Assembly (NCBI GenBank): GCA_002491165.1
Contig: DKVK01000008.1
Location: 585 to 10,553 of the forward strand
Reading direction: 5' to 3'
Origin: Porphyromonadaceae bacterium UBA7180
GTDB taxonomy: Bacteria; Bacteroidota; Bacteroidia; Bacteroidales; Muribaculaceae
Length of the DNA: 9,969 nt
The position numbers were made by a program, and so were the translations under genes. This document shows positions 1-6,263 of the stretch, in pieces (positions within the stretch are counted from its first letter, which is position 1; every line of letters begins with the position of its first letter). The notes below the pieces were generated by a model. It was not told where the DNA came from. It saw nothing but the letters and a program-made list of their open reading frames with translations, and ran no database searches.

Positions 1-1
1 C

Positions 2-1207
2 AACAACCAGAACCGTCAGGGCGGATATAATAACCGTCAGGGTGGTTACAACAACCATGGCGGATACAACCGTTACAACAACAATTACCAGCCGCGTCCC
101 TACCAGCCCCGCACAGAAGGCACTCCCGCCGAGGGCGCTGAGAACAAGACCCCGGCTGCAGGCGAACAGCAGGGTGGATACCAGCCCCGCCAGAACAACT
201 ACCAGCCCCGTCCCTACAACAACAACCGCCAGGGTGGCTACAACAACAACCGCCAGGGTGGCTACAACAACAACCGCCAGGGCGGCTACAACAACAACCG
301 CCAGGGCGGCTACAACAACCAGGGTGGTTACAACAATAATCGCCAGGGCGGCTACAACAACCAGGGTGGCTACAACAAGGGCGGCTACAACAACAACCGC
401 CGCCCGCAGAACGGCCCGATGCGCCAGGGCAAGAGCTTCGTGCCCCGTCCCAAGCGCATCGAGTATGAGCTGCCGTTGCCCGATCCCAACGAGCAGATCC
501 GTCTCAATAAGTTCCTGGCCAACGCCGGCCTCTGCTCGCGCCGCGAGGCCGACGAGTTTATCCAGCAGGGTCTCGTTAAGGTCAACGGACAGGTCGTGAC
601 AGAACTTGGCACCAAGATAACCTACAAAGATGTTGTGGAATACGACGACAAAGTCGTTACACAGCAGAGCAAGTGCTATATTCTTCTGAATAAACCTAAA
701 GATTGCGTTACTACGAGCGATGATCCCAACGGTCGTCTCACGGTGATGGATCTTGTGAAAGGCGCATGCCCCGAGCGTATCTATCCCGTAGGCCGTCTCG
801 ACCGCAACACGACGGGTGTTCTTCTCCTGACCAACGACGGCGACCTTGCCTCGAAGCTCACGCACCCCAAGTTCGTGAAGAAGAAAATCTACCACGTGTG
901 GACCGACAAGGACATCGCCGAAGAAGACATGCAGCGCATAGCCGACGGCATAGAGCTTCCCGACGGCGAAATCCACGCCGACGCCATCAGCTACGTTTCG
1001 GACACCGACCGCAACCAGGCGGGCATCGAAATCCACTCGGGCCGCAACCGCATAGTGCGCCGCATCTTCCAGAGCCTCGGTTACCGCGTGGTGAAACTCG
1101 ACCGCGTTTACTTCGCCGGACTCACCAAGAAGAACCTGCCGCGCGGCCGCTGGCGCTACCTCACACAGGAGGAAGTCAACTTCCTGCGCATGGGGTCTTT
1201 TGAATAA
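2..1207 (+). CDS. rluB: rRNA pseudouridine synthase, RluB/RsuA family, 5'-truncated by window edge
   Basis: This enzyme isomerises a uridine to pseudouridine in ribosomal RNA. The frame is open from base 2, so the real start lies left of the window; the ATG at 419 is internal, because it falls between the repeat region and the S4 domain. The visible part is 401 residues. Residues 1-139 are a low-complexity Asn/Gly/Arg/Gln/Tyr leader. Residues about 166-212 form an S4 RNA-binding domain (RLNKFLANAGLCSRREADE). The catalytic motif GRLDRNTTG has its Asp at residue 267 (codon 800-802). The C-terminal family motifs SGRNRIVRRIF and LPRGRWRYLT are present, and the frame ends in TAA. The catalytic part has normal family length; the leader is the odd part. 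The exact target (RluB-type 23S U2605 versus another site) cannot be read from sequence. asnS follows 66 bp downstream on the same strand. Confidence 0.93.
   Translation, partial: NNQNRQGGYNNRQGGYNNHGGYNRYNNNYQPRPYQPRTEGTPAEGAENKTPAAGEQQGGYQPRQNNYQPRPYNNNRQGGYNNNRQGGYNNNRQGGYNNNRQGGYNNQGGYNNNRQGGYNNQGGYNKGGYNNNRRPQNGPMRQGKSFVPRPKRIEYELPLPDPNEQIRLNKFLANAGLCSRREADEFIQQGLVKVNGQVVTELGTKITYKDVVEYDDKVVTQQSKCYILLNKPKDCVTTSDDPNGRLTVMDLVKGACPERIYPVGRLDRNTTGVLLLTNDGDLASKLTHPKFVKKKIYHVWTDKDIAEEDMQRIADGIELPDGEIHADAISYVSDTDRNQAGIEIHSGRNRIVRRIFQSLGYRVVKLDRVYFAGLTKKNLPRGRWRYLTQEEVNFLRMGSFE
215..397 (+). repeat. In-frame 24-bp tandem repeat encoding YNNNRQGG units
   Basis: Four consecutive 24-bp units (215-238, 239-262, 263-286, 287-310) encode Tyr-Asn-Asn-Asn-Arg-Gln-Gly-Gly and differ only at a GGT/GGC wobble base. 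They are followed by an 18-bp unit (311-328, YNNQGG), a 24-bp unit (329-352), an 18-bp unit (353-370), a 15-bp unit (371-385, YNKGG) and the start of another (386-397). All lengths are multiples of 3, so copy-number change keeps the reading frame. Degenerate versions occur upstream from base 2 and may continue outside the window. The product is Arg-positive, has no acidic residue in the repeat core, and resembles RGG/prion-like disordered RNA-binding tails. Confidence 0.95.
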
Positions 1208-1232
1208 ACAAGACTTGACATTAGTTTCAGAT

Positions 1233-1258
1233 ATGCCGGGTCCCACGTGGCCCGGCAT
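1233..1258 (+). terminator. Hairpin between the pseudouridine synthase and asnS, weak terminator or leader structure
   Basis: ATGCCGGG (1233-1240) pairs perfectly with CCCGGCAT (1251-1258) across a 10-base loop. The following sequence is A/T-rich but has no immediate U-run; TTTT appears only near 1267. The asnS ATG lies 16 bases after the stem. It could be a weak terminator for the upstream gene or a structured asnS leader. I saw no clear TAnnTTTG promoter box between the two genes, so co-transcription is possible. Confidence 0.4.
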
Positions 1259-1273
1259 TAGAAATATTTTATA

Positions 1274-2671
1274 ATGAAACAGATTAAACGCACCGTCATC
1301 ACCACGCTGCTCCACGACCCCGCAAAATACGTCGGCTCGCTCGTCGATGTCAAAGGTTGGGTACGCACCCGCCGCGGCAACAAGAACGTGCAGTTCGTGG
1401 CCCTCAACGACGGCTCCACCATCAACAACATCCAGATAGTTTTCGACCTCTCGAAGTTCTCCGAAGAGGAACTGCGCCCCATCACCACCGGAGCCTCCAT
1501 CCATGTACAGGGACACCTCGTGGCTTCGCAGGGCAAAGGGCAGTCGGTGGAAATCCAGGCCGAAAGCCTCGAAATCTACGGCACCGCCCCTACCGACACC
1601 TATCCCCTCCAGAAGAAAGGGCACACCCTGGAGTTCCTGCGCGAAAAGGCTCACCTGCGTCCCCGCACCAACACCTTCGGCGCCGTGCTCCGCATACGCC
1701 ATGCCCTCGCTTTCGCCGTGCATAAATTCTTCAACGACAAGGGCTTCTACTACTTCCATACGCCGCTCATCACCGCCTCCGACTGCGAAGGCGCCGGCGC
1801 CATGTTCCAGGTGACCACCCTCGACGTCAGCAACCCTCCGCGCACCGAAGACGGCAGCGTGGACTATTCGCAGGACTTCTTCGGGCGCCAGGCCAGCCTC
1901 ACCGTCTCCGGACAGCTCGAGGGGGAACTCGGTGCCACCGCCCTCGGCTGCATCTACACCTTCGGCCCCACGTTCCGCGCCGAAAACTCGAATACCCCGC
2001 GACATCTCTCCGAGTTCTGGATGATTGAACCCGAAATGGCCTTCTACGAGATAGAAGACAACATGGACCTGGCCGAGGAATTCATCAAATATTGCATCAA
2101 CTACGCACTCCAGCACTGCAAAGACGACATCGCCTTCCTCAACGAGCACTTCGACAAGTCGCTCATCGACACGCTGAAATTCGTGGTAAACAACGACTTC
2201 GTGCGCCTCCCCTACACCGAGGGCATCAAGATACTCGAAGAGAGCGGCAAGAAGTTCGAGTTCCCCGTATATTGGGGCGTTGACCTCGCCTCCGAACACG
2301 AACGCTACCTCGTGGAGGAACACTTCAAGAAACCGGTAATCCTCACCGACTATCCGAAGGAAATCAAAGCCTTCTACATGAAACTCAACGACGACGGCAA
2401 GACGGTGCGCGCCATGGACGTGCTCTTCCCGAAAATCGGCGAAATCATCGGCGGTTCGCAACGCGAGGAAAGCCTCGAGAAGTTGCAGAAACGCGTCGAC
2501 GAACTGGGCCTCACCGGCATGGAGTGGTATCTTGACACACGACGCTTCGGCACAGTACCCCACAGCGGCTTCGGCCTCGGCTTCGAGCGTCTGGTGCTCT
2601 TCGTGACCGGAATGCAGAACATCCGCGACGTCATCCCCTTCCCCCGCTACCCGAACAACTGCGAATACTGA
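1274..2671 (+). CDS. asnS: Asparaginyl-tRNA synthetase
   Basis: Class IIb aminoacyl-tRNA synthetase that charges tRNA-Asn with asparagine in the cytoplasm using ATP. The product is 465 residues, the usual bacterial length. An N-terminal OB-fold anticodon-binding domain spans residues about 17-105 (VDVKGWVRTRRGNKNVQFV). The class II catalytic core follows, with motif 2 at about 233-258 (TFRAENSNTPRHLSEFWM) and motif 3 at about 431-458 (GFGLGFERLVLFVTGMQNIR). The TPRHLSEFWMIEPEMAF segment fits the Asn/Asp subgroup. The extra segment around 180-205, and NCEY at the C-terminus, resemble AsnRS rather than AspRS. The ATG at 1274 starts just before the OB-fold. No Shine-Dalgarno sequence is seen, only an A/T-rich leader, which is normal for Bacteroidota. 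It ends in TGA and is followed by a terminator. Confidence 0.97.
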   Translation: MKQIKRTVITTLLHDPAKYVGSLVDVKGWVRTRRGNKNVQFVALNDGSTINNIQIVFDLSKFSEEELRPITTGASIHVQGHLVASQGKGQSVEIQAESLEIYGTAPTDTYPLQKKGHTLEFLREKAHLRPRTNTFGAVLRIRHALAFAVHKFFNDKGFYYFHTPLITASDCEGAGAMFQVTTLDVSNPPRTEDGSVDYSQDFFGRQASLTVSGQLEGELGATALGCIYTFGPTFRAENSNTPRHLSEFWMIEPEMAFYEIEDNMDLAEEFIKYCINYALQHCKDDIAFLNEHFDKSLIDTLKFVVNNDFVRLPYTEGIKILEESGKKFEFPVYWGVDLASEHERYLVEEHFKKPVILTDYPKEIKAFYMKLNDDGKTVRAMDVLFPKIGEIIGGSQREESLEKLQKRVDELGLTGMEWYLDTRRFGTVPHSGFGLGFERLVLFVTGMQNIRDVIPFPRYPNNCEY

Positions 2672-2692
2672 CCCCGCATCCACGACACATAC

Positions 2693-2727
2693 AGCCGGAT
2701 TCCCCCAGCCAGGAGGATCCGGCTTTT
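2693..2727 (+). terminator. Intrinsic terminator of asnS
   Basis: AGCCGGAT (2693-2700) pairs perfectly with ATCCGGCT (2717-2724) across a 16-base loop, and a short T-run (2724-2727) closes the structure. It sits 22 bases after the asnS stop codon on the coding strand. Confidence 0.8.
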
Positions 2728-2835
2728 CTATGCGCGTTGTGCCGCAGTAAAGCCCCCGTCCCCAACAGGCGCCAGATAAGCCCGATAACCGGCCGCCCAA
2801 AAGCAGGCCGCGCCGTCCAGGAGAGGAAATCTTAA

Positions 2836-2928
2836 TATGGAGCGCAGGCCTCCCGGCCTGCGTAATCGGCCAGGAAGGGGAGACTGGCCAATGTCCATTG
2901 GGGCAGCCCGGGAGGCCTACCCTCCATA
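2836..2928. repeat. REP-like palindrome doublet (inverted pair, BIME-like)
   Basis: A 26-base left arm (2836-2861) is repeated in inverted orientation at 2903-2928 with 23 of 26 positions matching. Each arm reads TATGGAG followed by a hairpin: left CGCAGGCC-TCCC-GGCCTGCG (2843-2862, 8 perfect pairs, TCCC tetraloop). The right copy (2902-2921, minus strand) has the same TCCC loop with one wobble and one mismatch. A GGAG tetranucleotide sits directly 5' of each palindrome (2839-2842 and, inverted, 2922-2925), the layout described for REP elements linked to RAYT transposases. The spacer holds two further small palindromes: GGCCAG/CTGGCC at 2868-2873/2884-2889, and CCAATG/CATTGG at 2888-2893/2896-2901. 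The structure is seen directly; the REP assignment is inference, because no second genomic copy is visible here. Confidence 0.6.
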
Positions 2929-2948
2929 AACATCGGCTCTGCTATGTA

Positions 2949-2993
2949 ATAAAAAGCCGGGGAAGCCCTTGTCGGGGTTTCTCCGGCTTTTAT
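2949..2993 (-). terminator. Long hairpin terminator of the fimbrillin-like gene, probably bidirectional
   Basis: AAAAGCCGG (2952-2960) pairs with CCGGCTTTT (2983-2991). The stem continues inward through 2961-2969 with 2974-2982, including a few G-U pairs, leaving a 4-base loop (2970-2973). Read on the minus strand, the hairpin lies 17 bases after the TAA stop and runs into a T-rich tract. On the plus strand it also ends in TTTTAT, so it can stop transcription from both sides of the convergent gap. Confidence 0.85.
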
Positions 2994-3008
2994 GGTTGAT
3001 TACGGGGA

Positions 3009-4685
3009 TTATATATTGATGGTCAGGCCTGCTTTGAGGAAGGCGTTGTTGTCTGCCGCGCCCCAGTTTATCCACTGGCCTTCGGAATCGAGGTTCCAGA
3101 AGTTGAAGAGTTCGTAAGGCTTGCCTGCCCACTTGCCGGCTGCATTGCCCGTAGAATTTCTCAGGATGTTGCCGGTGAAAGTAACCCCGGCGGGATTAAC
3201 CTGATACACACCAACCGCTTCTTCCCTGATGTAACGCGGCATCGGGAATGTGTTGTTGGTGATGTTTACCTTGCATTCGGACATCGGGACCATATAAGTG
3301 CCGTCCTTTCGGAACTCGATATGGATGTACCGCTGGCAGGTCAATGTCCATCCGCGTGCGCTTCCCGGGAAGTTACATTTATTGATATTGATCTCTTCGA
3401 GAGTAGGCGAAGTTATCTGTATACCGTCCCAAGTGAAATGGTCTAAATTCACATTGTTTACAGTTACTTTCTTGGTTCCTGCTTCATTTACATATATTGC
3501 GGATTGATCTTTGCCGCGTGCCGTAACAAGCGAACCGTTGGCAATGGAGAAACTCTCGCAGGACCCTTTAACCTCGAAGCATCCGCTCATGCTGGAAATT
3601 TTGTGGCCACCCAGGTCAATAGTCACATTTCTGCCTGTAACGACAAAGTTACCGGGAACATCATGAAGGTCGTTACCGAGATCCTTTGTCAGATGGATGG
3701 TTACATAATCCAGCCCCAATGCTGCCGTCAGTTCTCTGTAATTCTTGACGGAAACTTCGGTAACGTTGTAATCCGGCTCCTCGAACGACGGGTCGATTAC
3801 CACCTGGAACTCTGCGGGAGCGGTGAGCAGCCGGCCGTAGATGTTGGTACGGTAGTTGCGCTGGAAGGGCACGTTCTCGAAGGTGTAGGGAGTATAGTCG
3901 GTGTCGTTGCACGAGAATGTTACGCTTGTGGTCATCTTGTCGGCGGGAACCAAGATGTAGTTCATCGACAGATACTTGATGTTCGCGGGATCGGTTACCG
4001 GGAAAGTCTCCCCGGCAGCGGGGAGGTCGGCAAGCGCGAATACCGCATCCTTCTTTGAATCTTTTGCCACATCACCCTGTTCGCCATCCATGAAGTTGAA
4101 CTGTGTGTAGACATCTTTGACTGTTACGGCAGTCTGCGTCACTTTGAGCCCCAGCATGTCCGCCATATCGTAATCGGTAGTACCGATGTTGAGCTGGGCG
4201 AAGGGACGTTTCAGCGTTACGGTCTGCGACGTGGCCGTAGTGATGGCGAAGTTTTTCAGCACATAGCTGAAAGCGTCGTTTTCCTCGGTGTAACCGGCCT
4301 CGTAGTCAATGGTCACGTTGCGGTTTTCGGCCGAGAAAGTGTAGGGGGCATCCGGGTTCTGTGCCCAGAAGATGATGTCATAGTGCTTGCCGCGCGGAAG
4401 GTTCAGCGACACCGTAGTCTGCAGGTTGTTAAACTGGGCGGTGCCGAAATTCTCGCCATCGGACAGAGTGATAGGCTGGATAGAACCGTGCTCGTAAACG
4501 GCATATTTGAGGGTAGTGGCACTTTTCCCGTCGCCGAATGTACGGGAACCGAGTTCCTCCGGAAGCCGGACGGTAAAGGAAGTTTCCCCGTCAGCGGCGA
4601 CTTGTGGAGCATCGTCACTTGAGCAGGAAGTGACCCCGAGCATTGCTGACAATGCCAGAGCCGACAATAAATAATTTTTTTTCAT
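3009..4685 (-). CDS. Surface lipoprotein: DUF6562 (fimbrillin-like) domain plus beta-helix-like C-terminal region
   Basis: Predicted outer-membrane lipoprotein of 558 residues. I chose the ATG at 4685 because it gives a standard lipoprotein signal (MKKNYLLSALALSAMLGVTSC); an in-frame ATG at 4715 would add ten residues before it. The lipobox VTSC puts the lipidated Cys at 21. SSDD follows, resembling the acidic export signal that sends Bacteroidota lipoproteins to the cell surface. Residues about 35-290 look like DUF6562, a fimbrillin-superfamily domain, by my recall of TTLKYAVYE, YDIIFWAQNPDAPYTF, TVTLKRPFAQLNIGT and KYLSMNYILVPADK. From about 310 onward there are short beta-strand repeats with regular Asn/Ile/Val spacing (NVTIDLGGHKI, KVTVNNVNLDHF, VNITNNTF, VTFTGNIL), typical of right-handed beta-helices. 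Likely a fimbrial tip/accessory subunit or adhesin; the ligand is unknown. It is probably a single-gene unit with its own promoter and terminator. Confidence 0.85.
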   Translation of the reverse strand: MKKNYLLSALALSAMLGVTSCSSDDAPQVAADGETSFTVRLPEELGSRTFGDGKSATTLKYAVYEHGSIQPITLSDGENFGTAQFNNLQTTVSLNLPRGKHYDIIFWAQNPDAPYTFSAENRNVTIDYEAGYTEENDAFSYVLKNFAITTATSQTVTLKRPFAQLNIGTTDYDMADMLGLKVTQTAVTVKDVYTQFNFMDGEQGDVAKDSKKDAVFALADLPAAGETFPVTDPANIKYLSMNYILVPADKMTTSVTFSCNDTDYTPYTFENVPFQRNYRTNIYGRLLTAPAEFQVVIDPSFEEPDYNVTEVSVKNYRELTAALGLDYVTIHLTKDLGNDLHDVPGNFVVTGRNVTIDLGGHKISSMSGCFEVKGSCESFSIANGSLVTARGKDQSAIYVNEAGTKKVTVNNVNLDHFTWDGIQITSPTLEEININKCNFPGSARGWTLTCQRYIHIEFRKDGTYMVPMSECKVNITNNTFPMPRYIREEAVGVYQVNPAGVTFTGNILRNSTGNAAGKWAGKPYELFNFWNLDSEGQWINWGAADNNAFLKAGLTINI

Positions 4686-4836
4686 TCCTATATAATGATA
4701 GAGTTTATAAATCAATACTAATCAGCGATATATAGCCACGCACATAAAACTTCGGACACCCGTGTGGACGAACTCCGGCCGCTCTGAAAAAGATACCCGT
4801 AAGCAACCTGGTGTCGTCATTACCGCTAATCAGATG

Positions 4837-4844
4837 CAAATTTA
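4837..4844 (-). promoter_or_regulatory. Candidate Bacteroidota -7 promoter box for the lipoprotein gene
   Basis: Read on the minus strand the bases are TAAATTTG, an exact match to the Bacteroides sigma-ABfr -7 consensus TAnnTTTG, followed by CA. No good TTTG -33 box lies at the usual 19-21 base spacing; the nearest is TTTTCG at 4867-4872. Transcription starting here would give a 5' untranslated leader of roughly 145 bases before the ATG at 4685. The rest of the 280-bp gap (4686-4965) shows nothing further I can support. Confidence 0.5.
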
Positions 4845-4965
4845 CGAAAATAACACCTAACTGCCGCGAAAATACCGTTAATGATTGTTAATTGCTGAAA
4901 TTTGTATCTTTCCGAGCCGAAGCGGCACCACCCTTCTTTCCTGCATTTTCAACCTGCGTGCCGGT

Positions 4966-6192
4966 TCAGAAGAGGTCGCGGAAGATACGGTCGGTGGCGC
5001 CGAGTTTGGAACGGATGTAGGCGGAGGCTTTTTTGCCTGCGGTGCGGCGGGTTTCTTCATCCAGGAGGACTCCGGCCGTCTTGGCGAAGGTATCGGCGTC
5101 AGTCACCTCGAAGCCGCCCCCGGCTTCGCGCAACTCGCGCGCCTCTATGAACTTGCGGTTGTTGGGGCCATAGATTACCGGTATGCCGTAGACGGCCGCC
5201 TCGTTGATATTGTGCAACCCCGCGCCGAAACCGCCACCGACGTAGGCCATATCGGCGTATGTATAGGCGGAGCTAAGCAGCCCGAAGCAGTCCATTACCA
5301 ATACCTTTGCGCTGTCAACGAGCGACGGGTCCTTCTCGGCGCCGGTGTACGTCACTGCGCCGGGGAAGAGTTCTTTCAGCCGCGCGATGCGCGCGTCGTC
5401 AAACTCATGGGGAGCTATCACGAGGCGCACGTCGTGGCCGTTCACCCAGTAGGCATACACTTTCTCATCTTCAGGCCACGAGGAGCCGGCCATTATCACG
5501 GGCTTCTCCCCTGCCGCGCGGCGAAAGCGTTCGAGCAAAGGTATCTCGCGGCGCTGGCGCATGATGTCGATCACACGGTCGAAACGCGTATCACCGGCCA
5601 CGGTTACGTTTTCTATGCCGTAACGCTCAAGGAGCGTGCGGCTTCCCTCGTCCTGCACGTAGATGTGGCTATAGAGCTTGAGCCACTGGCGGTACCACGC
5701 GCTGGAACGGCGGAAGAAGGCCTGGTCCTTGCGGAAGACTGCGGAGATGAGGTAAGTGGGGACATTACGGTCCCACAGCGCGTAGAGGTAGTTGCGCCAG
5801 AACTCGTATTTCACGAAGATGGCCTTTTCGGGGCGTATGATGTCGAGGAACCGGCGCACGTTACGCGGGGTGTCAAACGGAAGGTAGACCACGGCATCGG
5901 CGCCTTTCCAGTCCTTTCGCACCTCGTAGCCCGAGGGCGAGAAGAAAGAGAGGACGATGCGCTTCTCCGGATGCTCGCGGCGCAGCATCTCGAGCAACGG
6001 ACGCCCTTGCTCGAACTCGCCCAGCGAAGCGGCGTGGAGCCACACCACCGGCTCGCGCCAGGAATCGACAGCCTGTTTCAGTCGCGTGAAGACTTCGCGG
6101 TGGCCGGCCACCATCTTCCTGGCCTTGGGATGGCGCAGGGACGCGAGTTTCACCCCGCCGGCATATACATATATTCCGGCGGAGTAAAGCAT
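4966..6192 (-). CDS. waaA: 3-deoxy-D-manno-octulosonic acid (Kdo) transferase
   Basis: WaaA/KdtA transfers Kdo from CMP-Kdo to lipid A precursor on the inner face of the inner membrane, the first step of LPS core assembly. With the ATG at 6192 the protein is 408 residues, the usual family length, and begins with the hydrophobic anchor MLYSAGIYVYAGGVKLAS. GT30 features: HAASLGEFEQGRP at 53-65 with the conserved Glu near 59, VKYEFWRNY at 127-135, GDTRFDR at 200-206, GSSWPEDE at 236-243, and the GT-B C-terminal motif GGGFGAGLHNINEAAVYG with IYGPNNRKF around 319-348. A GTG at 6267 would extend it by 25 Arg-rich residues and overlap the gltX stop by 4 bases (GTGA). I prefer 6192 because it matches where the family normally begins. 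Probably co-transcribed with gltX. One or two Kdo additions cannot be told apart from sequence. Confidence 0.93.
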   Translation of the reverse strand: MLYSAGIYVYAGGVKLASLRHPKARKMVAGHREVFTRLKQAVDSWREPVVWLHAASLGEFEQGRPLLEMLRREHPEKRIVLSFFSPSGYEVRKDWKGADAVVYLPFDTPRNVRRFLDIIRPEKAIFVKYEFWRNYLYALWDRNVPTYLISAVFRKDQAFFRRSSAWYRQWLKLYSHIYVQDEGSRTLLERYGIENVTVAGDTRFDRVIDIMRQRREIPLLERFRRAAGEKPVIMAGSSWPEDEKVYAYWVNGHDVRLVIAPHEFDDARIARLKELFPGAVTYTGAEKDPSLVDSAKVLVMDCFGLLSSAYTYADMAYVGGGFGAGLHNINEAAVYGIPVIYGPNNRKFIEARELREAGGGFEVTDADTFAKTAGVLLDEETRRTAGKKASAYIRSKLGATDRIFRDLF

Positions 6193-6263
6193 CGGCTCGA
6201 GGGTCCGGCGGCAGAGTTCGGCACCCCAGGAGCGGAATTGTTGCAGTCGGGAGGGTCGGCGGC

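Larger units (their letters stand above)
2672..3008. other. 337-bp convergent intergenic region
   Basis: This gap lies between the ends of asnS (plus) and the fimbrillin-like gene (minus). It holds the asnS terminator (2693-2727), about 105 bases with nothing I recognise (2730-2835), the REP-like doublet (2836-2928) and the long hairpin terminator (2949-2993). No open frame in it looks like a protein. Confidence 0.8.

Noticed and set aside
215..397. CRISPR array
   Set aside because: The repeats are directly adjacent without spacers, are multiples of 3 bases, and lie in frame inside a coding region.
42..599. Plus-strand frame with long Thr/Ala-rich repeats
   Set aside because: It is the shifted reading of the 24-bp repeats inside the pseudouridine synthase gene; the repeat keeps every frame open. 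It then overlaps the S4 domain in the wrong frame.
2836..2928. Insertion sequence or MITE with target duplication
   Set aside because: There is no transposase, and the bases flanking the inverted arms give no convincing target-site duplication; the REP-like reading fits better.
3504..4058. Plus-strand open frame opposite the lipoprotein gene
   Set aside because: It is antisense to the DUF6562 region, has no family resemblance and no start context.
4885..4912. Possible plus-strand promoter (TTG at 4885, TATCTTTC at 4905) that would make antisense RNA to waaA
   Set aside because: The -7 box misses the final G, the spacing of 17 bases is shorter than the usual 19-21, and no plus-strand gene follows.
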